Shown here: positions 45,155 to 53,541 of the stretch, in pieces
How the letters are laid out: the number at the start of each line of letters is the position of its first letter
How positions within the stretch are numbered: position 1 is the stretch's first letter
NCBI GenBank assembly: GCA_900450455.1
Contig: UGGN01000001.1
Span: 1,240,001-1,304,000, forward strand
Direction: 5' to 3'
From: [Eubacterium] infirmum
GTDB lineage: Bacteria; Bacillota; Clostridia; Peptostreptococcales; Anaerovoracaceae
DNA: 64,000 nt
Position numbers and translations under genes: made by a program
Notes under the pieces: model-generated
Seen by the model: the letters and a program-made list of their open reading frames with translations, nothing else
Database searches by the model: none
What the model was told of the DNA's origin: nothing

Positions 45155-46276
45155 CTAATCCCAGTACACCGGATAATTGCTCGAATGATGTAGCTCGCTC
45201 CATACAACTGCATCACCCCACATAGGAATAGTATCTTCTAGTTGTTTCTTGGCAGTCATCTTCTTGTAAATATCATCTATGCTCTTGTTTGTAGGCATTG
45301 TTTTTAATATCTCAGAAGCAGAAAGCGGTTTTGGTGAGTGCATATAGCACCACCAAAAAACCGCTTTAATTCTTCTCTCAACAGATAACCCCCTATGGTT
45401 ATGCAGCATCTCCCTAAGACAAGCATTTACACCACCTTCAATTCGATTGTTTGTCGATGGAATTTTAAACTCAGCCCTTAATTCTTCATTAAGATACGTG
45501 AATAGAGTATTATCATTAAGTAGTCTTAGCATTGATTTTTCAGCCTTTATCAGTCTTTCATGCTTAGGTCTTATCTTTCCATTTTCATCATATGTTACTT
45601 CGCTTAAAAAACGTTTATGCTTGACAATCCAACCTGTAAAACGATCAACCCATATCTTTGAGTCTTCAATACTTTTAACATCAAACAAATCCCTTGCCAG
45701 TGCATAAAGCTCTAGCCCGGCTAAAGTATTTGGTCTACTTGTTGTATATCTTTTAACCTGTGAAAACACGTGAAATACGCATCTTTGATGCTTTGCCTTT
45801 GGCCACTTTCTCTTAAGTGCTTTTCTAAATCCTTTACCACCATCGGATACAACCACCTTAGGTTCTGCTATACGACTCATTAGAGCCTCCCAAGCTCCTG
45901 AATGCTCATATCTGCATACGTACCAACCTAATACATGTTCTTTGTCACAACATATCAAAATACACGATTTACGCGATAGATATATACCATCAAAATACAG
46001 TACATCTTTTGATTTTTCAATCTTTGGTGCCATAACCCATATATCCCAAAACTTGGAGGTTTTTCTTCTAAAAGTTCTTCCACCACCTGACATATTACTT
46101 TGTACTTCTTTACTGAATAACCAAGCCAAGAAATGCTGAAGCTGTTTAGTATCATTATCTATCTTTGGCGTAAACGCTAACTTACAAGACTTACAAAACC
46201 ACCTTTGAGAGCCAGATTTTATCTTACCGTGTTTTATACATTTGCAATTACAAATTGGACAATTTACCTGCTTCAT
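45155..46276 (-). CDS. IS1249-type transposase
   Basis: DDE transposase of 373 aa. An N-terminal four-cysteine zinc finger (CPIC, CKC and CKSC region, about 5-32) is followed by the catalytic domain: first Asp in YFDGIYL, second in VVSDGGKGF, Glu in NNRIEGG. The DGGKGF...RCVFHVFSQVKRYTT and AVFWWCYMHSPKPL stretches are those of IS1249-group enzymes. GGAGG (46285-46289) supports ATG 46276 rather than an upstream ATG at 46330. The stop lies three bases inside the left inverted repeat. No frameshift or stop is seen. Confidence 0.94.
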   Translation of the reverse strand: MKQVNCPICNCKCIKHGKIKSGSQRWFCKSCKLAFTPKIDNDTKQLQHFLAWLFSKEVQSNMSGGGRTFRRKTSKFWDIWVMAPKIEKSKDVLYFDGIYLSRKSCILICCDKEHVLGWYVCRYEHSGAWEALMSRIAEPKVVVSDGGKGFRKALKRKWPKAKHQRCVFHVFSQVKRYTTSRPNTLAGLELYALARDLFDVKSIEDSKIWVDRFTGWIVKHKRFLSEVTYDENGKIRPKHERLIKAEKSMLRLLNDNTLFTYLNEELRAEFKIPSTNNRIEGGVNACLREMLHNHRGLSVERRIKAVFWWCYMHSPKPLSASEILKTMPTNKSIDDIYKKMTAKKQLEDTIPMWGDAVVWSELHHSSNYPVYWD

Positions 46277-46356
46277 AATATATTCCTCCAAGAACACTAA
46301 TTCTAAGGAAGATATACCACGTTTTATCATTGAAATTCCAATATTTTAAAGAGTTT

Positions 46357-46375
46357 TCACACACACTTTTTGTCC
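46357..46375 (-). repeat. Inner copy of the IS terminal repeat
   Basis: 19 bp identical to bases 45135-45153 of the left end (reverse complemented), 71 bp inside the outer right repeat. It is a possible alternative right end. Confidence 0.85.
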
Positions 46376-46402
46376 ACCCTCAATCTTCTTTCAAAAAAGA
46401 TT

Positions 46403-46446
46403 AAACCGACATAACTATTGAAATATCAACTGTTATGTCGGTTTTT
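46403..46446. terminator. Hairpin inside the IS right end
   Basis: A perfect 13-bp stem AAACCGACATAAC with its complement and an A+T-rich loop. T5 ends the plus-strand copy; AATCTTTTTT follows on the minus strand. It lies between the inner and outer right repeats and upstream of the transposase, where it could block outside transcription. Confidence 0.8.
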
Positions 46447-46471
46447 ACACACACTTTTTGTCCTATAGCCC
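46447..46471 (-). repeat. IS right terminal inverted repeat
   Basis: Perfect 25-bp complement of the left end, followed by the second TTTTTTGT. Confidence 0.93.
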
Positions 46472-46479
46472 TTTTTTGT
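46472..46479 (+). repeat. Right target-site duplication of the IS
   Basis: TTTTTTGT, matching 45120-45127. Confidence 0.9.
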
Positions 46480-46483
46480 TTGC

Positions 46484-46518
46484 AAAAAACTCCCTGTGGT
46501 ATACACGGGGAGTTTTGT
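46484..46518 (-). terminator. Terminator of the [2Fe-2S] protein gene
   Basis: On the minus strand AAAACTCCCC and GGGAGTTTTTT form a stem around a loop of 12 bases, ending in T6, 25 bp after the stop at 46544. It also has a T-tract on the plus strand. Confidence 0.8.
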
Positions 46519-46543
46519 CTCATTTCATAGAAATAGGTCTGTA

Positions 46544-46750
46544 TTATACATTGCTATTTAAAACCTCTTCAAGAACCATATCCAGATCCTCTCGGCAGCC
46601 ACCACATACATTACCAATGTCCCCGATTTCGCATAGATCTTTGAGAGTTTTGATATTCTTTTCTTTAATTAAATCCTCTACATAGCCTCTATTTATCTTT
46701 TTACAAAGACATATTTCGTAGTCTCTACTTGATTTATCCAGTGTGTCCAT
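46544..46750 (-). CDS. BFD-like [2Fe-2S]-binding protein
   Basis: A 68-aa protein of the bacterioferritin-associated-ferredoxin type. Four cysteines in the pattern C-x-C...C-x2-C (CLCKK and CGGC) are the expected cluster ligands; the helical linker VEDLIKEKNIKTLKDL matches the BFD fold. GAGG six bases before ATG 46750 fixes the start; a longer frame upstream has no ribosome site. No bacterioferritin gene is adjacent, so its partner is unknown. Confidence 0.85.
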   Translation of the reverse strand: MDTLDKSSRDYEICLCKKINRGYVEDLIKEKNIKTLKDLCEIGDIGNVCGGCREDLDMVLEEVLNSNV

Positions 46751-46891
46751 AATTTTCCTCATTTCATTTACTATATTACATATATATACGAAAAATAAAA
46801 CATGAATAACAGTATTCATTATATCATAATGCTTATAATCTATGTAAGAAAATATCAAGTAAGATATATCAAAACCACAATGTGATAAAAT

Positions 46892-46920
46892 TTGAAAAAG
46901 GTATGCTTTGGTCATATAAT
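46892..46920 (+). promoter_or_regulatory. Promoter of pyk
   Basis: TTGAAA (46892-46897) and TATAAT (46915-46920), exactly 17 bp apart, 40 bp before the start. Confidence 0.78.
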
Positions 46921-46959
46921 AGATATATAATAAATACGATTAAGTGAAAGGTGTGTAAA

Positions 46960-48393
46960 ATGAGAAAAACAAAGATTGTATGTACACTCGGACCTTCTTC
47001 GAGCAATGAAGGAACCATAAAGAAAATGTTGCTTTCAGGCATGAATGTCGCAAGGGTGAACTTTTCACATGGCACGCACGAGCAACATCACAAAACTATA
47101 GAAACCTTTAGAAAGATTAGAGATGAGCTGGATTTGCCGGCAGCTGTAATGCTGGATACAAAGGGACCGGAAATCCGACTCAAGGATTTTGTGAATGGAA
47201 AAGAATTTTTGGAGGATGGTCAGGAATTTACGCTTACATCAAGAGATGTAAAGGGAACAAATTCTATAGTGGCAACGACTTACGAAAGACTTCCTAACAT
47301 GGTCGAAGAAAACGATAGGATTTTAATCGATGACGGAATGATTGTGTTAACGGTTATATCAAAGTCAGAGACGGACATTTTAACTAAAGTAGTTCACGGT
47401 GGTAATGTAAGCAATCACAAAGGAGTGAATATCCCTGATGTTGACCTTGGAATGGAATATATAGGTGAGCAAGACAGAAGCGATATTCTCTTTGGTATAG
47501 CGGAGGATGTTGATTATATAGCAGCATCGTTTGTCAGGACTCAGGAGGATGTCGAGCAACTTAGGACTTTACTAAATAACAACGGTGGCAAGGATATCAA
47601 AATAATAGCAAAGATAGAGAGCACGCAAGGTGTTGATAATTTTGAGCACATTCTACCAAAGGTTGATGGAATCATGATTGCAAGAGGGGACATGGGCGTA
47701 GAACTTGCTTTTGAGCGTTTGCCGGGTATTCAAAAGAGAATAATCAAGAGATGTTTGGAGAGCGGTAAGATTGCTATTACAGCAACCCAAATGCTGGAGT
47801 CCATGGTTGAAAACCCGGTACCAACACGTGCAGAGATTACTGATGTTGCAAATGCTGTGTATGATGGAACATCAGCTGTTATGCTTTCAGGAGAGACTGC
47901 GGCAGGTAATTATCCGGTCGAAGCCGTTGAAGTTATGGCAAAAGTTGCTGAACAGGCAGAGGCTGATAACGAGACTAATTATCACGAGGACAGAGTTTGG
48001 CTTGAGATGAACAAGAGGGATGTAACAAATGCAGTAGCACATGCGGCCTGCACTCTGGCAGAGGATATCAATGCGGCGGGAATAATGGCTGCAACGAATT
48101 CAGGATTTACAGCATCAAGAATGTCAAAGTTTAGACCTGCAAAGATGATAATAGGGGCAACACCGCATACAAAGGCATATCATCAAATGGCGATGATGTG
48201 GGGAGTTGTTCCAATCAAAGCAAAGTACAATGCAGAGGTTGAGCAACTTTTTGACTGGTTCGCATCAGAGGCGGTTAAAAGCGGTCTTGTAGAAGAAGGG
48301 AGTAAGCTGGTCGTAACAGCAGGACTTCCGGTAGAGAAGGGCAGCAAGTCTAACATGGTTAGAGTAATAACAGCTCATCAGGATTACAAATAG
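46960..48393 (+). CDS. pyk: Pyruvate kinase
   Basis: Glycolytic enzyme making pyruvate and ATP from phosphoenolpyruvate and ADP. Motifs: TLGPSSSN and NVARVNFSHG at the N-terminus, MLDTKGPEIR, catalytic-lysine region IIAKIES and metal site MIARGDMGVEL. Length 477 aa. There is no extra C-terminal PEP-utiliser domain of the kind found in Bacillus Pyk. AAAGGTG precedes ATG 46960; the GTG at 46951 lies within that site. Confidence 0.97.
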   Translation: MRKTKIVCTLGPSSSNEGTIKKMLLSGMNVARVNFSHGTHEQHHKTIETFRKIRDELDLPAAVMLDTKGPEIRLKDFVNGKEFLEDGQEFTLTSRDVKGTNSIVATTYERLPNMVEENDRILIDDGMIVLTVISKSETDILTKVVHGGNVSNHKGVNIPDVDLGMEYIGEQDRSDILFGIAEDVDYIAASFVRTQEDVEQLRTLLNNNGGKDIKIIAKIESTQGVDNFEHILPKVDGIMIARGDMGVELAFERLPGIQKRIIKRCLESGKIAITATQMLESMVENPVPTRAEITDVANAVYDGTSAVMLSGETAAGNYPVEAVEVMAKVAEQAEADNETNYHEDRVWLEMNKRDVTNAVAHAACTLAEDINAAGIMAATNSGFTASRMSKFRPAKMIIGATPHTKAYHQMAMMWGVVPIKAKYNAEVEQLFDWFASEAVKSGLVEEGSKLVVTAGLPVEKGSKSNMVRVITAHQDYK

Positions 48394-48411
48394 ATTAGTA
48401 AAAGGCAATAG

Positions 48412-48449
48412 AAAACGACCATTTGAGAAAGTTCATTTGGTCGTTTTTT
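48412..48449 (+). terminator. Terminator of pyk
   Basis: AAAACGACCA/TGGTCGTTTT stem, loop of 16 bases that can fold further (AAA..TTCATT), ending in TTTTTT. Confidence 0.9.
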
Positions 48450-48549
48450 ACTACCCCTTTTGATGACACGTCTGAAACGAAGGATTTAATTGACGTATAG
48501 CACTCTTAAGAGGAATTTTCCCTTTTCACTTAAGTAATTGTGTTACAGC

Positions 48550-48837
48550 TTATGCTTCGTATTCAATGGTTGTGTCTTCGCATTCCGGAATTTTGTCATA
48601 TGCCTCGAATATTGCATCTTTAATTCTGTTACGAACGTCTGAAGCAAGAGGATGAGCTATGTCTCTGAAGTCACCGTCGCCCATCTTTCTACTTGGCATA
48701 GCAACGAATAACCCATTTTGTCCGTCAATGACCTTGATGTCGTGAACTACGAACTCATTGTCAAATGTTACGGATGCTACGGCTCTCATTTTGCCTTCTA
48801 CATTGATTTTTCGAATGCGTACATCTGTAATTTGCAT
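48550..48837 (-). CDS. spoVG: Septation regulator SpoVG
   Basis: Small RNA/DNA-binding regulator, 95 aa. The family core is present: [20 protein letters not shown] at the N-terminus, the [15 protein letters not shown] strands, AMPSRKM and the HPLASDVRN helix. It is found in both sporulating and non-sporulating Firmicutes, so it does not prove sporulation. It follows purR, as in Bacillus, but without the intervening yabJ. Confidence 0.97.
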   Translation of the reverse strand: MQITDVRIRKINVEGKMRAVASVTFDNEFVVHDIKVIDGQNGLFVAMPSRKMGDGDFRDIAHPLASDVRNRIKDAIFEAYDKIPECEDTTIEYEA

Positions 48838-48878
48838 GTTACCACCTTCCTCAAATGACCCAAAATGTATATATACTT

Positions 48879-48907
48879 ATTATACTTCAAAGAATTCAGA
48901 AAGGCAA
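48879..48907 (-). promoter_or_regulatory. Promoter of spoVG
   Basis: On the minus strand TTGCCT (48907-48902) and TATAAT (48884-48879) with 17-bp spacing, 42 bp upstream of the start, just after the purR stop. spoVG may thus be expressed apart from purR. Confidence 0.6.
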
Positions 48908-48915
48908 TATCTTTT

Positions 48916-49725
48916 CTAAAACATCTGATAATTCGGTTCAACCCTTACAAACTGGGCTTCTTGAGATACTTCACCAAGATATACAATTGAGGAATATTCT
49001 TCAATTCTTTTTTTCTCAGGTTCAATAGCAGCTATAGCAATGCCTGTCCCACATACACTTACATCAAATTCTGAAAGTATATCGCGAATGCCTTGGCTAC
49101 TGCCACCTCCACGCATGAAATCGTCTATTACAAGGGCTTTAGCCCCCGGCGTAACAGCTCGCTTTGATAGAGACATTTTCTGTACTCTGTCGTAGGAACC
49201 GGAGAAATAGTTGATGCTCACGGTAGATCCTTCTGAGACCTTGGCTTCGCGGCGTATTACGACAAGAGGAATGTTTAGCTTTCTAGCAGTGCTGGCAGCT
49301 AGTGGGATACCTTTAGTCTCAACGGTTGCAACATAATCGGCTCCTGAGTTCTTGAATTTCCTGACGAAAATGGAAGCAAGCCTATCAGTAAATGTTGCAT
49401 CAAAAAAAATATCCGATGTATATAGAAAATCACCTGCCAAAATTCTGCTATGGTCACGAAGCTTATCACAAAGCTCGTTTTGAATAATTATTAGATCTTC
49501 ATCACTTATGTCAGGAACAAAGCGTACACCACCTTTTGCACCTGCTACTGTTTCTATATATCCCGTACCTGTGCTTACAACAGAGGAAGAGGCAATGGAG
49601 ATATCCTCGCTCACACTGGATTTTGCTGTATCAAATAAATCGCAAAAGAATTTCAATGGAAATAACTTGCAAGGTGAATCGGTTAGTATTTTGATGATTG
49701 CACCGACACGTTCTGTTCTTTTCAT
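48916..49725 (-). CDS. purR: Purine operon repressor PurR (Bacillus type)
   Basis: PRPP-responsive regulator of purine genes in Firmicutes, 269 aa. The N-terminal winged-helix domain (about 1-75) is followed by a phosphoribosyltransferase-like domain with the PRPP loop ALVIDDFMRGGGSSQG (about 195-210). This is unrelated to the LacI-type PurR of enterobacteria. GGAGGTG precedes the start. Divergent from murC. Confidence 0.95.
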   Translation of the reverse strand: MKRTERVGAIIKILTDSPCKLFPLKFFCDLFDTAKSSVSEDISIASSSVVSTGTGYIETVAGAKGGVRFVPDISDEDLIIIQNELCDKLRDHSRILAGDFLYTSDIFFDATFTDRLASIFVRKFKNSGADYVATVETKGIPLAASTARKLNIPLVVIRREAKVSEGSTVSINYFSGSYDRVQKMSLSKRAVTPGAKALVIDDFMRGGGSSQGIRDILSEFDVSVCGTGIAIAAIEPEKKRIEEYSSIVYLGEVSQEAQFVRVEPNYQMF

Positions 49726-49803
49726 TTACACCTCCAAACTTTTTATATAATAATATTTGTTTTTATATTTTTTGTCAATTAGAGCCCATTTCAAACATAA
49801 ATA

Positions 49804-49812
49804 TGGTATAAT
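49804..49812 (+). promoter_or_regulatory. Extended -10 promoter of murC
   Basis: TGGTATAAT is a TGnTATAAT extended -10 with no good -35, 30 bp before the murC start. Confidence 0.5.
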
Positions 49813-49841
49813 ACACTTACCTAAATAGGGAGGTCTTTTTA

Positions 49842-51227
49842 ATGATCGATTTAAGCAAATATAGAAAAATACATTGTATCGGAATTGGAGGAATAGGGCT
49901 TTCTGCTATTGCAGAGATTCTATTATCCAGAGGATATAATGTATCGGGTTCGGATATGAAGGAATCCGAAATTACAGATAGATTGAGACAAACCGGAGCG
50001 GTAATATATTTAGAACACGTAGCAGAAAATGTTGAAAATGCTGATTTAGTAGTTTATTCCGCAGCTATTGCAGAGGATAATCCGGAGATGGTTAGAGCTA
50101 AGCAGCTAGGTATTCCGACAGCATCAAGAGCCGAAATACTAGGATTACTCATGGATGAATATCCAAACAGCATAGCGATAAGCGGAACTCACGGTAAAAC
50201 TACTACAACTTCAATGGTTTCTGTTGTACTAGAGAAAAACAAGCTGGAACCTACAATCCTTGTTGGAGGATATCTTAGTGAAATTGACGGAAACTATAAG
50301 GTAGGCAAGGGCTCTTTTTTTGTGACTGAGGCTTGCGAGTACAGGGACAGCTTTTTGAGCTTAAGACCCTATATTGAGGTTATTCTAAATATAGACTCAG
50401 ACCATCTGGATTATTTTAAGGATATAGAGCATATAGTAAAATCCTTTGATCGCTTTTCCAAAAATATTAAGAGCGGTGGAAACATAATAGCATATGACGC
50501 CAATCCATTCATAAATAGAATAATCAAGGATATTGAAGGTGCGATAACCTATGGATATAACCCTAGTTGTACATATGCCATTTCTGATGTCAAGTTTGAT
50601 ATAAATGGAATGCCGTCATTTAACATCAGCTATAGAGGTGAGCCACAGGGAACCATGGAGCTCAGTGTTCCGGGGGAACATAATATACTAAATGCTACGG
50701 CTGCGTTTGCATGCTGTCATCAGCTAGGGGTTTCATCAGAGAATATAATTAGAGTATTGAAACTCTATACGGGAACGAAGAGACGTTTTGATATAATTGG
50801 AAAGGCTAAGGAAAACATTACTATAATCGATGACTACGCGCATCATCCAACTGAGATAAAGGCTACGCTATCTGCTGCTCAGAATCTAAAGCATAATAGA
50901 ATATGGTGCCTGTTTCAGCCTCATACATATACGCGTACTTTGGCTCTCTTTGATGACTTTATCGATTCATTTAAGGGTGCAGATAAACTTATTTTGACTG
51001 ATATATACGCAGCTAGAGAAAAGGATATTTATAATATTTCCTCGGATAAGCTTAGTGAGAGAATTAAGATTGCACATCCGGAAATCGAGGCTGTATATAT
51101 CAAGGATTTTGACGAAATAGCAACGAAGGTTCTTGAGGAAGCTGAGAGTGATGACTTGGTAATAACTATGGGTGCCGGAGACATATACAAGGTTGGACAG
51201 ATTATTTTAGAAAAGGGACAGGCTTGA
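49842..51227 (+). CDS. murC: UDP-N-acetylmuramate-L-alanine ligase
   Basis: First amino-acid ligase of peptidoglycan synthesis, cytoplasmic. The N-terminal UDP-binding domain has [16 protein letters not shown] (residues about 11-26). The ATP loop is [11 protein letters not shown] (about 111-121), followed by DSDHLDYF and the C-terminal [15 protein letters not shown] and QPHTYTRT motifs specific to MurC. Length 461 aa. GGGAGGTC before the start. It heads the run murC-glmU(C)-prs-pth-mfd. Confidence 0.97.
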   Translation: MIDLSKYRKIHCIGIGGIGLSAIAEILLSRGYNVSGSDMKESEITDRLRQTGAVIYLEHVAENVENADLVVYSAAIAEDNPEMVRAKQLGIPTASRAEILGLLMDEYPNSIAISGTHGKTTTTSMVSVVLEKNKLEPTILVGGYLSEIDGNYKVGKGSFFVTEACEYRDSFLSLRPYIEVILNIDSDHLDYFKDIEHIVKSFDRFSKNIKSGGNIIAYDANPFINRIIKDIEGAITYGYNPSCTYAISDVKFDINGMPSFNISYRGEPQGTMELSVPGEHNILNATAAFACCHQLGVSSENIIRVLKLYTGTKRRFDIIGKAKENITIIDDYAHHPTEIKATLSAAQNLKHNRIWCLFQPHTYTRTLALFDDFIDSFKGADKLILTDIYAAREKDIYNISSDKLSERIKIAHPEIEAVYIKDFDEIATKVLEEAESDDLVITMGAGDIYKVGQIILEKGQA

Positions 51228-51228
51228 T

Positions 51229-51921
51229 ATGAATATGAACGATTATAAGCAGAGAAAACAAATATGGCGCGATATTGCCGAAAAGCACGTAGAGTCAGGT
51301 GTAGATATATTAGATATAGATAATGTCTATATCGATAAGGATGTAAAGATAGGCGAAGGTACCATGATAGGGCCTTGCGTAAGACTTGAGGGAAGTACAG
51401 TGATTGGCAAAAACTGCAAGATTGAGCAGAATTGCAGAATTGTAGATTCAACGATAGGAGACGGTGTCAGCATAGATAGTTCAGTAATTCTAGATAGTTC
51501 GGTAGGTAGTGAAACAAGCGTTGGACCATTTGCCTATATCAGACCGGGTAGTACTATAGGAGAAGGCTGCAAGGTCGGCGACTTTGTAGAGGTAAAGAAC
51601 TCCAGCATGGGTAACGGAAGTAAGTCGGCTCATCTGACATACATAGGTGACGCGGACATCGGCGAAAATGTAAATCTGGGATGCGGAGTGGTATTTGTTA
51701 ACTACGATGGAAAGAACAAGCATAGATCGACAGTAGGTGACGGATGCTTTATCGGTTGTAACGTAAATCTTGTTTCGCCTGTAGATGTAGGCGATAGGGC
51801 TTATATTGCTGCAGGAAGCACAGTGACTAAGAACGTACCGAAGGATGCACTCAGCGTTGCTAGAGCTCGCCAGAGGAATATAGATGAATGGGCGGCCAAA
51901 AGAGGCTTATATAGAAAGTGA
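51229..51921 (+). CDS. GlmU-like acetyltransferase domain only
   Basis: A 230-aa left-handed beta-helix protein matching just the C-terminal half of GlmU, which acetylates glucosamine 1-phosphate. The hexapeptide rungs (I-G-x-G type) are clear from about residue 35. GlmU-specific segments [29 protein letters not shown] (with the catalytic-type His), VNYDGKNKH and SVARARQ are present. The N-terminus ([20 protein letters not shown]) corresponds to the GlmU linker helix. The uridyltransferase domain is missing entirely, and murC occupies the space upstream. Its place before prs is that of Bacillus glmU. Confidence 0.85.
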   Translation: MNMNDYKQRKQIWRDIAEKHVESGVDILDIDNVYIDKDVKIGEGTMIGPCVRLEGSTVIGKNCKIEQNCRIVDSTIGDGVSIDSSVILDSSVGSETSVGPFAYIRPGSTIGEGCKVGDFVEVKNSSMGNGSKSAHLTYIGDADIGENVNLGCGVVFVNYDGKNKHRSTVGDGCFIGCNVNLVSPVDVGDRAYIAAGSTVTKNVPKDALSVARARQRNIDEWAAKRGLYRK

Positions 51922-51972
51922 TTCATTTAGACAGATTAAAACAAAAGCACAAGAAAGAAGAGGAAAATATCA

Positions 51973-52941
51973 ATGAAAAACGGCGCATTTTTAGATTTTA
52001 AGGTTTTCACTTGCAACTCACATAACGATCTTGCTGAGGAGATAGCTTCCATAATGGGTAAGCCACTCGGAAAAGCGGATGTTAAGAAGTTCAGTGATGG
52101 AGAAATCTCGGTGAATATCGGTGAGACGGTAAGAGGTGTTGACGTTTATATCGTGCAGTCGACATGTGCGCCAGTTAACGATAACTTGATGGAGCTTCTC
52201 ATCATGATAGATGCGATGAAGCGTGCTTCAGCAGGTAGAATCAATGCAGTTATTCCATACTATGGATATGCTAGACAGGACAGAAAAGCAAAGGCAAGAG
52301 ATCCAATCACAGCAAAGCTGGTTGCTGATTTGATTGTAGCAGCAGGAGCTGACAGAGTGCTTACAATGGATCTTCACGCAAACCAGATACAGGGATACTT
52401 CAATATACCTGTAGATCATCTTCTTGGACTTCCAATACTGGCGAAGTACTTCGGTGAGAAGAATATGGAAGATGTTTGTGTTGTTTCACCTGACCATGGA
52501 AGTGTTACGAGAGCGAGAAATCTTGCTGAATATCTAAATTGTCCAATCGCCATCATCGACAAGAGAAGACCAAGCCCAAATAAGAGCGAAATCATGAATA
52601 TCGTCGGAGATATCAACAACAAGAATTGTATCATAATAGATGACATGATAGATACAGCAGGTACACTGACAAATGCTGCAAATGCAATCAAAAACATGGG
52701 AGCAAAGTCGGTTTACGCATGTGCAACTCACCCTGTTCTATCAGGACCTGCGATAGAGAGATTAAGAGAATCTGCGATCACAGAACTTGTACTTTTGAAT
52801 ACAATTCCAATGCCGAAGGAGAAACGCTTAGACAAGATGCGTTTCCTATCGGTAGGGAATCTATTTGCCGAGGCAATGATGAGAGTTCACAACAACGGTT
52901 CAATCAGTGAGCTCTTTGATAAAGAAAGAAAACTAAAGTAA
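51973..52941 (+). CDS. prs: Ribose-phosphate pyrophosphokinase
   Basis: Makes PRPP from ribose 5-phosphate and ATP. Motifs: [13 protein letters not shown], the ATP region [17 protein letters not shown], metal-binding [12 protein letters not shown] and the PRPP loop [14 protein letters not shown]. Length 322 aa. PRPP is also the effector of the PurR encoded next door. pth follows after 16 bp. Confidence 0.97.
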   Translation: MKNGAFLDFKVFTCNSHNDLAEEIASIMGKPLGKADVKKFSDGEISVNIGETVRGVDVYIVQSTCAPVNDNLMELLIMIDAMKRASAGRINAVIPYYGYARQDRKAKARDPITAKLVADLIVAAGADRVLTMDLHANQIQGYFNIPVDHLLGLPILAKYFGEKNMEDVCVVSPDHGSVTRARNLAEYLNCPIAIIDKRRPSPNKSEIMNIVGDINNKNCIIIDDMIDTAGTLTNAANAIKNMGAKSVYACATHPVLSGPAIERLRESAITELVLLNTIPMPKEKRLDKMRFLSVGNLFAEAMMRVHNNGSISELFDKERKLK

Positions 52942-52957
52942 GAGGATAGAGGAAAAT

Positions 52958-53530
52958 ATGTTTTTAATAGCAGGGCTTGGAAATCCCGGAAAGAAATACG
53001 AAAAAACAAGGCATAATCTGGGATTTATGGTAATAGATGAGCTCGCAAGAAGAAACAGTGTTTCCGTCGATAAATCCAAGTTCAAATCGCTTACCGGAGA
53101 GTTCAAGCTAGGTGGAGAAAAGGTAATTCTTATGAAGCCGCAAACATATATGAACCTCAGTGGCGAAGCAATTAGAGAGGCAGTCAATTTTTATAAAATT
53201 GATTTGAAAAACCTTTTAGTAATTTATGATGATTTGGATATTCCTATGGGTGCACTTCGTATACGCACCTCAGGAAGTTCAGGTACGCATAACGGTATGA
53301 AATCCGTTGTATCTCAGCTTGGAAGTCGTGATTTTCCCAGAGTTAGAATAGGAATCGGTAGTAATAAGGATGATAATCTTATAGATTTTGTTATAGGAAA
53401 ACCCAGCAAATCTGAAGAAGCCGTCCTGTCGGATACAGTCTCGGAAGCAGCTCATGCTGTAGAGTGCTACATTGCAGATGGAATTGATAAGGCGATGAAT
53501 AGATTCAATTCAGGGAAGGTGACTAAATAG
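52958..53530 (+). CDS. pth: Peptidyl-tRNA hydrolase
   Basis: Releases tRNA from prematurely dropped peptidyl-tRNA. The GLGNPGKKYEKTRHNLGFMV N-terminus has the catalytic His (TRHN, residue 20), followed by KPQTYMNLSG and GSSGTHNGMKSV. Length 190 aa. mfd starts 11 bp later, the usual Firmicutes order. Confidence 0.97.
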   Translation: MFLIAGLGNPGKKYEKTRHNLGFMVIDELARRNSVSVDKSKFKSLTGEFKLGGEKVILMKPQTYMNLSGEAIREAVNFYKIDLKNLLVIYDDLDIPMGALRIRTSGSSGTHNGMKSVVSQLGSRDFPRVRIGIGSNKDDNLIDFVIGKPSKSEEAVLSDTVSEAAHAVECYIADGIDKAMNRFNSGKVTK

Positions 53531-53541
53531 AATAGGAGTTT

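Larger units (their letters stand above)
45128..46471 (-). mobile_element. Intact IS256-family (IS1249-like) insertion sequence
   Basis: A 1344-bp element with one transposase gene on the minus strand, perfect 25-bp terminal inverted repeats (45128-45152 and 46447-46471, beginning GGGCTATAGGACAAAAAGTG) and an 8-bp target duplication TTTTTTGT. The transposase is intact and the ends are perfect, so insertion looks recent. It has landed in the T-tract of the tRNA-operon terminator. Near its right end are a second, inner copy of the terminal repeat (46357-46375) and a hairpin. The 8-bp duplication fits the IS256 family. Confidence 0.95.
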
